A stretch of DNA of 25,469 nucleotides from Bacteroidaceae bacterium (GCA_017558165.1 JAFYWE010000163.1:1-25469), one strand, 5' to 3'. Numbered from the stretch's first letter, positions 9,432-17,800 are shown. Numbers and translations: made by a program. The notes: generated from the sequence alone by a model not told the origin.

Positions 9432-9888
9432 TTCCGGCTCTGTTTGTAGTGGTCATTATATTCTCAAGTTCACGGCCAAACTCCTCGGGGGCCATGAATG
9501 GCTGTTCAACTCTCTCCTTTGCCCAGATCTCGATGGTGTCGTCCATGCCGATGAACCTCACCTCCTGCTTTATTGTTGCCATCGCAAGGTATCTCTTCGG
9601 CAACAGTACGCGTCCGTTGCTGTCGATGGAGAGCTCCTCCACATCGGCCACGAACTGTCTGAATATCATCTGGTGCCTTGCGTTCCATTTGTCAAGGCGA
9701 CTCCTTAGCAGGTCGAGCTGTGCATTCCAGCTGCTCTCGGGGTACAGGACAAGACAGTCCTGGTAGACGTCCTTGCGCAACATCACCTTCTCGCAACCTT
9801 CAGCCTGCAGTATGCGACGGAAACATGCCGGCAAGAAAACCCTTCCCTTGCTGTCTGTCTTGGCCTCTATGTTGCCTATGAAACGCAT
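9424..9888 (-). CDS. mraZ: MraZ transcriptional regulator
   Basis: DNA-binding protein heading the dcw operon. In E. coli it binds repeated TGGG-type boxes and represses its own operon. The 154-residue product has the two tandem swapped-hairpin AbrB-like repeats of the family, each with the DxxGR core: DSKGRVFLP at 12-20 and DSNGRVLLP at 89-97. The start ATG (complement of 9886-9888) is preceded by a purine-rich AGAGGAAAAG, an unusually Shine-Dalgarno-like leader for Bacteroidetes. The gene lies immediately downstream of a tandem repeat that looks like its own operator, consistent with autoregulation. Confidence 0.96.
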   Translation of the reverse strand: MRFIGNIEAKTDSKGRVFLPACFRRILQAEGCEKVMLRKDVYQDCLVLYPESSWNAQLDLLRSRLDKWNARHQMIFRQFVADVEELSIDSNGRVLLPKRYLAMATIKQEVRFIGMDDTIEIWAKERVEQPFMAPEEFGRELENIMTTTNRAGNE

Positions 9889-9901
9889 ACTTTTCCTCTA
9901 A

Positions 9902-9930
9902 TGTAGATAATTTGTTTCAAAATTACACAA
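9902..9930 (-). promoter_or_regulatory. Probable dcw operon promoter
   Basis: Read on the minus strand, TATCTACA (complement of 9902-9909) resembles the Bacteroidetes -7 element TAnnTTTG. A TTG (complement of 9928-9930) lies 18 bp further upstream as a candidate -33 element. The predicted transcription start would be only about 10 nt before the mraZ ATG. The match is imperfect, so this is an inference. The -33 half overlaps the tandem repeat described separately. Confidence 0.5.
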
Positions 9931-9950
9931 TTCCCCACAATTCCCCACAA
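9921..9950 (-). promoter_or_regulatory. Candidate MraZ operator: tandem 10-bp repeats
   Basis: On the plus strand three consecutive 10-mers end in CACAA: aattacacaa, ttccccacaa, ttccccacaa. The last two are identical. Read toward mraZ they give GTGGG boxes with 5-nt spacers, plus a degenerate third box. Known MraZ operators are TGGG-containing boxes repeated every 10 bp upstream of mraZ. The array overlaps the likely -33 element, so binding would block RNA polymerase. Confidence 0.75.
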
Positions 9951-10099
9951 TATGACGTAATTATTTTAAAATAAAGTTTTCAACAGTCGGTTGATATCTC
10001 GACAGGTACTTATTTTGCTGAGAATAAATATCTTGTTGCAGATAGTTGTGGGGTGGGGAATGGCTTCTTTCCAGCTCGTAAAACAAATGATTCGGAGTT

Positions 10100-10133
10100 T
10101 TTGCCGGGGTATGGAAAAAAAGTGTTATGTTTA
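10100..10133 (+). promoter_or_regulatory. Candidate promoter of the M28 peptidase gene
   Basis: TTTG at 10100-10103 and TATGTTTA at 10126-10133 resemble the Bacteroidetes -33 and -7 elements. The -7 element has one mismatch, and the 22-bp spacing is slightly longer than the usual 19-21. The -7 element lies 15 nt before the chosen ATG, a typical short leader. Confidence 0.45.
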
Positions 10134-10148
10134 CCGAAAATTACAAAT

Positions 10149-11156
10149 ATGAAGCACAGGACTGATTCTCTTTTGTCAATATTCGTCGTGGCTCTGATGC
10201 TGTTCGGGGCAACTGTTGTAAATGCACAGAAATTCCCCTCCAAGGCACTTGTAAGTGTCAGTGAGGAGCGTGCCCGTAACATTGTGGGCTTTCTTGCCGA
10301 TGATTTGCTCGAGGGGCGTGATGCCGGCAAGCGTGGCGGTGCACTTGCCGCAAACTATATTGTCTCACTGCTTCAGGAGTGGGGTGTGCAGCCTTTGATG
10401 GAGAGCGGCTATTACCAGCCGTTCCAGGCCGTGAGGAACGGGAACAACTGGCTAACCGAGGCCGACCGTGATCTCTCGCAACTCATTGCCGACGGTTGTG
10501 AGGTGCGTGACTTGAGGAATATCCTTGCAGTCATTCCGGGTAAGGAACCCGGTATAGTTGTCGTTGGTGCGCACTATGACCATCTCGGGACCGATACGTC
10601 GCTTGAGGGCGATACCTGTTTCAACGGTGCCGATGACAACGCCTCGGGCGTGTCGGCTGTACTGCAGATAGCCCGTGCCATAAAGATGTCGGGCAAGCAG
10701 CCGCGCCGCACAATCGTGTTCGCGCTGTGGGACGGTGAGGAGAAGGGCCTCCTCGGTTCAAGCTATTTTGTCAAGAAATGCTCCTTTTTATCGGATATTT
10801 CGGCCTATATGAACTTTGACATGGTGGGTCGTGGCCCGGTTGAGAATCCTATGCACCTGAGCTATATGTACACGGTTGCCAACCCGCTTTTCGGCGAGTG
10901 GCTCCGCGAGGATGTAAAAGAGCATGGCCTCTGCGTCGTGCCGGCATACAAGGCGTCCGAGAGCCTCGTCGGTGGAAGTGACAATACCCCATTTGCAAGA
11001 AAAGGGATACCCATCGTGTGGTATCACACCGAGGGGCATCCCGATTATCATCAAGTCAGTGACAGTGCCGACAAGGTCGACTACCGCAAGCTTACCGATA
11101 TAAGCCGTGCGGCCTGTCTCTGTGTATGGCGTCTTGCCAACGTGCGCAATTACTGA
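10149..11156 (+). CDS. Secreted M28-family zinc aminopeptidase
   Basis: Predicted exported metallopeptidase releasing N-terminal residues from peptides; the exact specificity is not readable. The chosen ATG gives a signal peptide of about 27 residues (basic MKHR, hydrophobic core, ending VVNAQ). The frame stays open upstream to 10053, but that extension would bury the signal. The 335-residue product keeps the M28 metal ligands: HYDH (H142, D144), GADDNASG (D162/D163), EE (197-198), NFDMVGRG (D224) and DYHQVSD (H301). An N-terminal segment of roughly 100 residues precedes the catalytic core. It is transcribed divergently from the dcw operon, and its 3' end overlaps nhaA by 7 bp tail to tail. 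Confidence 0.9.
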   Translation: MKHRTDSLLSIFVVALMLFGATVVNAQKFPSKALVSVSEERARNIVGFLADDLLEGRDAGKRGGALAANYIVSLLQEWGVQPLMESGYYQPFQAVRNGNNWLTEADRDLSQLIADGCEVRDLRNILAVIPGKEPGIVVVGAHYDHLGTDTSLEGDTCFNGADDNASGVSAVLQIARAIKMSGKQPRRTIVFALWDGEEKGLLGSSYFVKKCSFLSDISAYMNFDMVGRGPVENPMHLSYMYTVANPLFGEWLREDVKEHGLCVVPAYKASESLVGGSDNTPFARKGIPIVWYHTEGHPDYHQVSDSADKVDYRKLTDISRAACLCVWRLANVRNY

Positions 11157-12499
11157 TGCGCGCGCTCCTTCGGCAGGTTGCGGTTGAGCATTATGCAGCC
11201 GATGAGTGCCGAAGCGAACGAGCCGCACAGAATGCCGAGCTTTGCCTGGTTAAGCAGCTGCACTCCGCTCTCGCCCAATGACGCGTAAGAGAGGTCTGCT
11301 ATGAATATCGACACGGTAAGTCCGATACCGCATATCATACATACCGATGCGAATGCCTTCCAGTCGCAACCCTCGGGCAACTGTACAATCCTGCACTTTA
11401 TGGCAACCCATGAGAAGGTGAAGACTCCTATGAACTTGCCCAGCACAAGTCCTGTCATCACCGAGATTCCTACACCGCCTGCAATGTCCGTGATGCTCAT
11501 TGCCGACAGGTCAATGCCCACGTTGGCGAATGCAAAGAGCGGAATAACGATGTAGCCGATAATCTTGTGCAGGTTGTCCTCAAGCTCCTGCAGCGGGCTT
11601 ATGAGCTTGTCGGCCGCCGATTCAATGCTCTTGAGCTTGTGCACGTCCGCCTTCGAGAGAATCATCGTGTGGTGCTTTCCGCTTACCTTTGTCACGGGGA
11701 AACTGTTGATGTTCTCGCGTATGCGTTCAAGGTAGTGTGCCGAGCCCTTGCGCTGTGATGCGGGAATGCAGAATGCCACAATCACACCAGCGATGGTCGC
11801 GTGTATGCCTGAGTTGAGCATGGCATACCAGAGCGCGAGGCCTATCGCCAGGTAGAAAGACTTCTTCATTATCTTCATTCTGTTGCCGAGCATGAGCAGT
11901 GCTGCGCAGGCTGCGGCAATGAGCAGGAACTGCACCTCAATGGCCTGTGAGTAGAAAATGGCAATTACCACAATGCCGCCGAGGTCATCCGCCACAGCCA
12001 ATGCCGCAAGGAATATCTTCAGGCCTAGCGGTACGCGTGTCTTGAATACCGAGAGCACACCAAGCGAGAACGCGATGTCAGTAGCCATCGGTATTGCCAT
12101 ACCGCGTATCATGTCAGCATCGGCAGGGCAGGTAAGCCAGAATAGCAATATGGGCACAAGCATACCTCCGCAGGCGCCAATGATAGGCAACATCGCCTTC
12201 TGGCGTGTCGAGAGCTCACCTACAAGAATCTCTCTCTTTATCTCAAGTCCCACCGACAGGAAGAATATTGCCATCAGGAAGTCGTTGATTACCATCATCA
12301 GCGACATGCTGTGGCCACCGTGGCTGAAAAGGTTGAAGTCTCCTATTGAGAACGACACCTCATTCTGCCATAATGCGAAATAGTTATCCTTCAGTGGGGT
12401 GTTTGCTGCAATAAGTGCGAGTATTGTAGCCACGATAAGTACGACACTGGTGTTGACGTACCTCTTGATCATGCTCTTTAAACTGTAGTTCGTCGTCAT
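11150..12499 (-). CDS. nhaA: NhaA Na+/H+ antiporter
   Basis: Inner-membrane antiporter exchanging cytoplasmic Na+ (or Li+) for external H+, used in sodium and alkaline pH homeostasis. The 449-residue protein is highly hydrophobic with about 12 membrane segments. It has the NhaA blocks FFLSVGLEIKRE, MATDIAFSLGVLS (D141) and AVADDLGGI, whose adjacent D171-D172 match the transport aspartates D163/D164 of E. coli NhaA. It is longer than E. coli NhaA (388), mainly through a charged cytoplasmic stretch near residues 250-310. It is monocistronic, with its own promoter and no visible terminator where it meets the M28 gene. Confidence 0.95.
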   Translation of the reverse strand: MTTNYSLKSMIKRYVNTSVVLIVATILALIAANTPLKDNYFALWQNEVSFSIGDFNLFSHGGHSMSLMMVINDFLMAIFFLSVGLEIKREILVGELSTRQKAMLPIIGACGGMLVPILLFWLTCPADADMIRGMAIPMATDIAFSLGVLSVFKTRVPLGLKIFLAALAVADDLGGIVVIAIFYSQAIEVQFLLIAAACAALLMLGNRMKIMKKSFYLAIGLALWYAMLNSGIHATIAGVIVAFCIPASQRKGSAHYLERIRENINSFPVTKVSGKHHTMILSKADVHKLKSIESAADKLISPLQELEDNLHKIIGYIVIPLFAFANVGIDLSAMSITDIAGGVGISVMTGLVLGKFIGVFTFSWVAIKCRIVQLPEGCDWKAFASVCMICGIGLTVSIFIADLSYASLGESGVQLLNQAKLGILCGSFASALIGCIMLNRNLPKERAHQ

Positions 12500-12530
12500 A
12501 TCTGTAAAGTCATCTCAAAATTTCGAGTCG

Positions 12531-12538
12531 CAAAATTA
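12531..12538 (-). promoter_or_regulatory. nhaA promoter, -7 element
   Basis: CAAAATTA on the plus strand reads TAATTTTG toward nhaA, an exact match to TAnnTTTG. It lies about 31 nt before the nhaA ATG. I see no convincing TTTG -33 element at the expected spacing, so the promoter may be weak or activator-dependent. Confidence 0.55.
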
Positions 12539-12567
12539 CATCCTTTTATTGGGTTGCGATATTCCTA

Positions 12568-12610
12568 TTTATCGTAAAAACCGATTATATTGTTCGGTAT
12601 TTACGATAAA
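12568..12610. promoter_or_regulatory. Long inverted repeat upstream of nhaA
   Basis: Two 17-bp arms (12568-12584 and 12594-12610) are complementary except at one position and flank a 9-nt loop. The outer arm reads TTTATCGTAAA and its partner TTTACGATAAA. It lies about 30 bp upstream of the nhaA -7 element and just past the pepC terminator. It could be an operator for a dimeric regulator of nhaA or a second back-up terminator; it lacks a GC-rich stem and clear U-tract, which favours an operator. Confidence 0.5.
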
Positions 12611-12613
12611 AGA

Positions 12614-12651
12614 ATGACTCCTGCCCATGTCGATGACAAGGCAGGAGTCAT
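12614..12651 (-). terminator. Intrinsic terminator after the C1B peptidase gene
   Basis: A perfect 12-bp stem (12614-12625 with 12640-12651, core ACTCCTGCC/GGCAGGAGT) encloses a loop that itself contains a TGTC/GACA mini-stem. In the minus direction it is followed by ttcttttatc. It lies 40-80 nt after the stop of the C1B peptidase gene. Confidence 0.8.
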
Positions 12652-12690
12652 GAATATCTTTACTTTATTCCCTTTGCTTATGCTCAGTAA

Positions 12691-14097
12691 TTACTCCTCA
12701 GGCATGAACATAGGATCCCATGCAGGGAGCATAGTAGGCTTCTCGCCAAGTACCTTGAGCACGTTCTCGGGTACATACTTCTTGTCAACTACAAGGCGGA
12801 ACATGTACTCGTTGAACCATTCGTCGGTCATGATAAGTGTGCCGTGGAATCCTGAGTTCGCACCCCAGCTGTTCTCCACCTGCCACTTCACGGGGTTGCC
12901 GTCCTTATCAAGGTCAACGGCCTTGAGGGTCATCGCGTGTGACGAGCCGCTGTCGAATGTCATCACTCTCTGGCGCTTGTCCATGCCGAACTCGATGCCG
13001 AAGAGCTGGCCGTAGTTGTAGTTGTTGATGTCAAGTGTACCACGGTTAGAATCGAGGAACTTGCCTACGTCGCATGAGAAGTACATCATTGTGCTGTCCT
13101 TGATCGATGCGATGGCCATCTTCTTGATCTCGTCGAGAGGGAGGTTTATGTAGAGCCAGTTGTGCCCGTCATAGAGGTGGCGGTCATACTCGATCTCATA
13201 GCTCTTCCAGTATGGACGTGTAGGGTCGTTCATCAGCATCACGTAGTCGTTCTGCAGGTCGATGTTCAGGTACTTCTCGTAGAAGCTCTTCGGAGTGTAC
13301 TTCTGTGGCTCCTCGCGGTACTTGCCGTTGGCGTCCTTAGGTGCCCATGTGAACTCTGTAGGTGGCACGCCGTATACCTGTGCAAGCATCTTGTACACAA
13401 CCTTAAGCTGTTCCTTCTTCATCTCAAGGAGCTTCTTCTCCTTTGCACCGTTCTCGTGTGCGGTACGCAACTCAAGACCGAACTCGCGGAGCTTTGTTGT
13501 GAGCAGTGCCGAGAATGCACCTGTGTTGTCGCTTGTGTAGCTCTCCTTCATCACGCCCTTGGGTACGATACCGTACTTTGCAATGTTGTCGGCCACGCCG
13601 GTGAATGTACCGCCATCGCTGAGTGGGTGGTGGAACAACCAGTCGACAGTGCGGTCATCGTATGGCTTCTTGCGTGTGTCGATTACGCCCTGGAGGAACA
13701 GGTTCGATTTCTCCAACTGGTCATAGAAGAAGTTGTATACCTGTGAGAACTCGAATGCACCGAGGTTCTCGCTTGCAATCATCTTTGCGCGCAGTACGTT
13801 CATACCGGTGAACAGCCAGCAACGGCCCGATGACTTCTGGTCTGTGATTCCCTTTGAGTTTACGCTGTGGCTGAAGTGTGTGTTCATCTCGTTGAGGTTC
13901 TCCTGGTTCAGTGAGAGTACCTTGACAGAGTTTGCCAGCATGATGTTCTGCAGAGCCTTCTCGGCACCTGTAGGTGCATAGCTCTCCTTCAACTCCTGGA
14001 GCATCTGTGCGTCGATGCCTCCGTTGTTCTGTGCTGTGGCACCTGCCGACAGCAACAGGGCTGCCGCAAAGCAACCGAATAGTCTTGTCTTGTTCAT
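12691..14097 (-). CDS. Exported C1B cysteine peptidase (PepC/bleomycin hydrolase family)
   Basis: Papain-like peptidase of family C1B, whose members are aminopeptidases forming barrel-shaped hexamers. The catalytic triad is intact: QKSSGRCWLF (C93), SSHAMTLKAVD (H387) and VENSWG (N409). The 468 residues match the family length. Unlike typical cytosolic PepC, it begins with a clear signal peptide of about 22 residues (MNKTRLFGCF, hydrophobic core, GATAQ), so it should act in the periplasm or outside. The C-terminus, which caps the active site in bleomycin hydrolases, is extended here and ends in FMPEE. It has its own strong promoter and terminator, so it is monocistronic. Confidence 0.92.
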   Translation of the reverse strand: MNKTRLFGCFAAALLLSAGATAQNNGGIDAQMLQELKESYAPTGAEKALQNIMLANSVKVLSLNQENLNEMNTHFSHSVNSKGITDQKSSGRCWLFTGMNVLRAKMIASENLGAFEFSQVYNFFYDQLEKSNLFLQGVIDTRKKPYDDRTVDWLFHHPLSDGGTFTGVADNIAKYGIVPKGVMKESYTSDNTGAFSALLTTKLREFGLELRTAHENGAKEKKLLEMKKEQLKVVYKMLAQVYGVPPTEFTWAPKDANGKYREEPQKYTPKSFYEKYLNIDLQNDYVMLMNDPTRPYWKSYEIEYDRHLYDGHNWLYINLPLDEIKKMAIASIKDSTMMYFSCDVGKFLDSNRGTLDINNYNYGQLFGIEFGMDKRQRVMTFDSGSSHAMTLKAVDLDKDGNPVKWQVENSWGANSGFHGTLIMTDEWFNEYMFRLVVDKKYVPENVLKVLGEKPTMLPAWDPMFMPEE

Positions 14098-14124
14098 ATA
14101 TTATATTTTTTGTCTTTCACATTG

Positions 14125-14155
14125 CGAAGATAGTGAATAATTTAAAAAATGCAAA
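14125..14155 (-). promoter_or_regulatory. Promoter of the C1B peptidase gene
   Basis: Read toward the gene, TTTG (complement of 14152-14155), exactly 19 bp, then TATCTTCG (complement of 14125-14132) fits the Bacteroidetes TTTG-N19-TAnnTTTG promoter with one -7 mismatch. It lies about 28 nt before the ATG. This is the best-formed promoter in the window. Confidence 0.8.
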
Positions 14156-14190
14156 GAGCTCTTTTTGTTGATGGAGGTGCGGTATATAAA

Positions 14191-14223
14191 AACCGGAGTC
14201 TGCAGTGCTCTGCAACTCCGGTT
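14191..14223 (-). terminator. Intrinsic terminator after the lipoprotein gene
   Basis: AACCGGAGT (14191-14199) pairs with ACTCCGGTT (14215-14223). Inside, TGCAG pairs with CTGCA around a TGCT tetraloop, with a single bulged C at 14200, giving a 14-bp stem. On the minus strand it runs into a short U-tract. It starts about 22 nt after the lipoprotein stop. Confidence 0.85.
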
Positions 14224-14245
14224 CAAGAATTAGTGTATACTATTA

Positions 14246-14770
14246 TTATCTGATGAATACAAATACATTTGTTATTCCTAATGTATCAACTGCTTCCTTG
14301 CCGTCGCATGTGACTGAACGTTTTATATTCACATGCTTGCCGTTGATCTTTACTTTATTGGATACGGACATAGTGTGCTGTATCCCGTCGCCCAAATCTA
14401 TTGTTACTGTTTCGTTGTCGTATTCCGTGTGTCCGTCGAATGGACCGAATCCCACGTATGGTGTAAACTTGAATTCGGCATTATATAGGCCTAAGAAAGG
14501 TGTATACGCTACTCTTGTTTCAGTTTCGGGCTTTTCATATATACCGAACAGGTCTTCGCACTCATAAGTCACGCCGTTGTATGTGGCGCTTATTTCACCA
14601 ATGATGTTGTTCTCGCAATTCGGGTCCATGAGGTTGTTGCCCTCCTTGTCTAATACAATGATTCTTGCTTCGAACCCCGGGATATCATGAGTCCATAATC
14701 CTTCATCTTCATTGTCGCAGGCTGTGAACACCACTGTTGCAAAAAGCATCAAGAGTAGTCTGTTTTTCAT
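14246..14770 (-). CDS. Small lipoprotein, probably surface-exposed, function unknown
   Basis: I do not recognise a named family. The ATG at the complement of 14768-14770 gives MKNRLLLMLFATVVFTAC, a lipoprotein signal with the lipidated Cys at residue 18. The open frame continues upstream to 14842, but that would put 24 residues before the signal. The residues after the Cys are acidic (C-DNEDEG), resembling the Bacteroidetes lipoprotein export signal that sends proteins to the outer leaflet of the outer membrane. The mature part, about 157 residues, is rich in beta-prone segments, has two further cysteines (CENN, YECED) and ends in NVFVFIR; a beta-sandwich is plausible. It has its own -7 element and terminator. 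Confidence 0.8.
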   Translation of the reverse strand: MKNRLLLMLFATVVFTACDNEDEGLWTHDIPGFEARIIVLDKEGNNLMDPNCENNIIGEISATYNGVTYECEDLFGIYEKPETETRVAYTPFLGLYNAEFKFTPYVGFGPFDGHTEYDNETVTIDLGDGIQHTMSVSNKVKINGKHVNIKRSVTCDGKEAVDTLGITNVFVFIR

Positions 14771-14814
14771 AATAGTCCGTTTTTTAGAAGTTTCTATTTC
14801 AGTGTTTTCAATGG

Positions 14815-14822
14815 CAAATATA
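14815..14822 (-). promoter_or_regulatory. -7 element of the lipoprotein promoter
   Basis: CAAATATA on the plus strand reads TATATTTG toward the gene, an exact TAnnTTTG match about 45 nt before the chosen ATG. The position where a TTTG -33 element should lie, 19 bp upstream, is occupied by the edge of a G10 tract instead. Confidence 0.6.
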
Positions 14823-14841
14823 ATCAGCTTATAGCATATCA

Positions 14842-14851
14842 CCCCCCCCCC
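14842..14851. repeat. Homopolymeric C10/G10 tract
   Basis: Ten consecutive C on the plus strand, read as G10 toward the lipoprotein gene. It sits between the mfd stop and the lipoprotein -7 element, ending 19 bp from that element. Tracts of this length are prone to slipped-strand length change. Confidence 0.9.
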
Positions 14852-14874
14852 TCGAATGGTTAAAAATAGTTAAA

Positions 14875-17800
14875 TTAATAAGGCGCGATGGAATGTCTCT
14901 CGATCTCTTCGACAAAAGCGAGTGCGGTCTCCACGCTCTTTACGTTGTCGACAGTGATGATGCAGCGTCCGTCGCCCTCGCGTACCTTGCACTTGAACTG
15001 GCTTGTAGGAATGTATCCCATTATCTTGCCGAATGTCTCGCTGGTGTAGTAGCGCTCGTTGCGGGTGTCGACAAGGAAAAGGTTCATTCTGCCACCTTTC
15101 AGGTATATCGTCTCCACGCCAAGGCTCTGTGCTTTGCGGCGCAGGGTGACCATTCTTATAAGTTCCTCGCCTTCGGGCGGTATCTTTCCGAACCTGTCCT
15201 TCATCCTTGCTTTGAAGGCAGTTATCTCGCGCTCCTCGGTGAGTGAGTCCAGCTCGCGGTAGAGCAGTATGCGCTCGTTGCTGTCGGGTACATACAGTGC
15301 GGGGAACAGCAGCTCGAGGTCGCTCTCCACAAAGCACTCCTTTACATAGCGCCCGGTCTCGTCGGTGCTCTCCTCGTCCTGGGTGAGCACGTCTGCGAAC
15401 TCCTCGTCCTTTAGCTCATGCACTGCCTCGGCAAGAATCTTCTGGTATGTCTCGTAACCGAGGTCGGCAATGAAACCGCTCTGCTCGGCTCCCAGCAGGT
15501 TGCCGGCTCCGCGTATGTCAAGGTCCTGCATGGCTATGTGCATGCCGCTGCCGAGCTCGCTGAAGCTCTCGATGGCCTCAAGACGTCGGCGGGCATCGGT
15601 GGGCAACGCCTCCCTCGGTGGCGTGAGCATATAGCAGAATGCCTTGCGCTTGCCTCGTCCCACGCGTCCGCGCATCTGGTGCAGGTCGCTCAGGCCGAAG
15701 TTCTGCGCCTGGTTTATGATAATCGTATTCACATTCGGTATGTCAATGCCATTCTCCACAATGGATGTGGCAATGAGTACGTCATAGTCGTGGTTGATGA
15801 ACTCGTACAGGCGTTTCTCGAGCACTGCCGGCTCCATCTGGCCGTGGCCTATGCATATGCGTGCATCTGGTACGTGGCGTCTTATCATGTTCGCCAGCTC
15901 CTCCATTCCCGATATGCGGTTGGTGATAAGGAACACCTGTCCGTTGCGGCTGAGCTCGAAGTTGATAGCCTCCTTTATCACCTCGGCATCGAAATTGTGT
16001 ATCTCGGTGTGGATGGGGTAGCGGTTGGGCGGCGGTGTCTGTATCATGGAGAGGTCGCGTGCACCCATGATTGAGAACTGCAACGTACGCGGGATTGGCG
16101 TCGCTGTCATAGTGAGCGTGTCCACGTTGGCCTTCATCTGCCTCAGTTTCTCCTTCACGGCAACGCCGAACTTCTGCTCCTCGTCAATGATGAGCAGTCC
16201 AAGGTCCTTGAACTTCACGTCCTTGCCCGTGAGCTTGTGTGTGCCTATGACAATATCCACCTTACCCTCCTTTATCTCTTCAAGCACCTTCTTTGTAGAT
16301 GCGGCACTGCGTGCACGGCTCAGGTACTCTATGGTGCAGGGGAACTCCTTGAGGCGCTCCTTGAATGTGAGGTAGTGCTGGTATGCGAGTACGGTGGTGG
16401 GCACAAGCACTGCCACCTGCTTGCCGTCAGTAGCTGCCTTGAAGGCGGCGCGTATGGCGACCTCGGTCTTGCCGAAGCCCACATCGCCGCATATGAGGCG
16501 GTCCATAGGGCGCTTTCGCTCCATGTCCCTCTTTACCTCGTTGGTGGCTTTCAGCTGGTCGGGTGTATCCTCATAGATGAAGCTTGCCTCGAGCTCGTTC
16601 TGCAGGTAGCTGTCGGGCGAGAATGCGAATCCCTCTTCCTTGTGGCGCTTTGAGTAGAGCTTGATGAGGTCGCGGGCAATGTCCTTTATCTTGCTTTTGG
16701 TGCGCTCCTTCATGCGCTCCCAAGCGCCTGTTCCCAGCTTGTTCACAGTTGGCGGTTCGCCCTCCTTTCCACGGTACTTTGATATCTTGTGCAGGTTGTG
16801 GATGGACACGAAGACAACGTCGTCATTCTTGTATATCAGCTTTATTGCCTCCTGTGTGGCATTGCCGTTTGGAATGCGTACCAGGCCACCGAATTTTCCC
16901 ACTCCGTGGTCTATGTGCACTATGTAGTCGCCGATGCCGAACTCCTTGAGTTCCTTGAGCGTGAGTGCTACCTTTCCGTTGCGTGCCCTGTCGCTGCGCA
17001 GGCGGAAATTATGGAAGCGTCCGAACAGCTGGTGGTCGGTAAAAAGGGCGATTTTCAGTGTGTTGTCGCAGAATCCGTTGTGTATGGTGTGCCCGATGGC
17101 GGTGAAATGTATGTCATCGCCTCGCTCCTCGAAGATTGCCTTCAGGCGCTCTGCCTGGTGCAGGTCGTCGGTGAGCAGGAACAGCTTGTAGTCTTTCTCG
17201 ATGTAGCCCTTGAAATTCTGGCTCACAAGGTCAAAGTCCTTGTGGAACAGCGGTTGCAGTGAGGTATCGAACTTTACCTTTATCTGTGCGCTGTTACAGT
17301 TGCGCATCTCCCAATGCCTTGTGCTCTTGGCAAATGCGGCGACCTCGTCGGACGACATCAGTTCGGGCATCTTCGGGAGCTCGCTCTCCGACAGTCTTGC
17401 CTGCAGGGTGAAGCCCTCGCTGTGCAGTTTCTCAATGCTTCCCTTGATGAAATCCATGTCCTTTGTGACAAGTATGCAGTTCTTCGGCAGGAATGATGTT
17501 ATGGCAACGGACTCCTTGCCTGTGACTTTGGGCACGATGCTTGCCTCGTCGGTGCGCTCCCTCGAGAGCTGGCTGTCCACCTCGAATGTCCTTATGCTGT
17601 CCACCTCGTCTCCGAAGAAGTCCAGACGGTAAGGATATTCCGATGAAAAGGAGAAAATATCGATGATACTGCCTCGTACGGCAAACTCTCCGGGCTCGTA
17701 GACGTATGTCACCTCCTTGAAGTCGAGAGCCTTCAGCTTTTTCTCAACCTCATCACGGCTTATGCTGTCTCCGACTGCAATGGAAAGTGTCTTCTCCTCA

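Noticed and set aside
1..9888. Absence of murF within the dcw cluster as a possible deletion
   Set aside because: To my knowledge Bacteroidetes commonly keep murF elsewhere; murE and mraY are intact and only 15 nt apart, with no remnant between them.
9931..9950. TTCCCCACA units read as DnaA boxes
   Set aside because: Each differs from TTATCCACA at two positions, and the 10-bp tandem GTGGG pattern next to mraZ is better explained as a MraZ operator; no other origin features are present.
9961..9974. 14-bp perfect palindrome TTATTTTAAAATAA
   Set aside because: Purely A/T and in an AT-rich intergenic region, so it is likely by chance; no conserved flanks or known operator match.
10053..10148. 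Upstream extension of the M28 peptidase frame
   Set aside because: It would place 32 charged residues before a clear signal peptide and would span the likely promoter.
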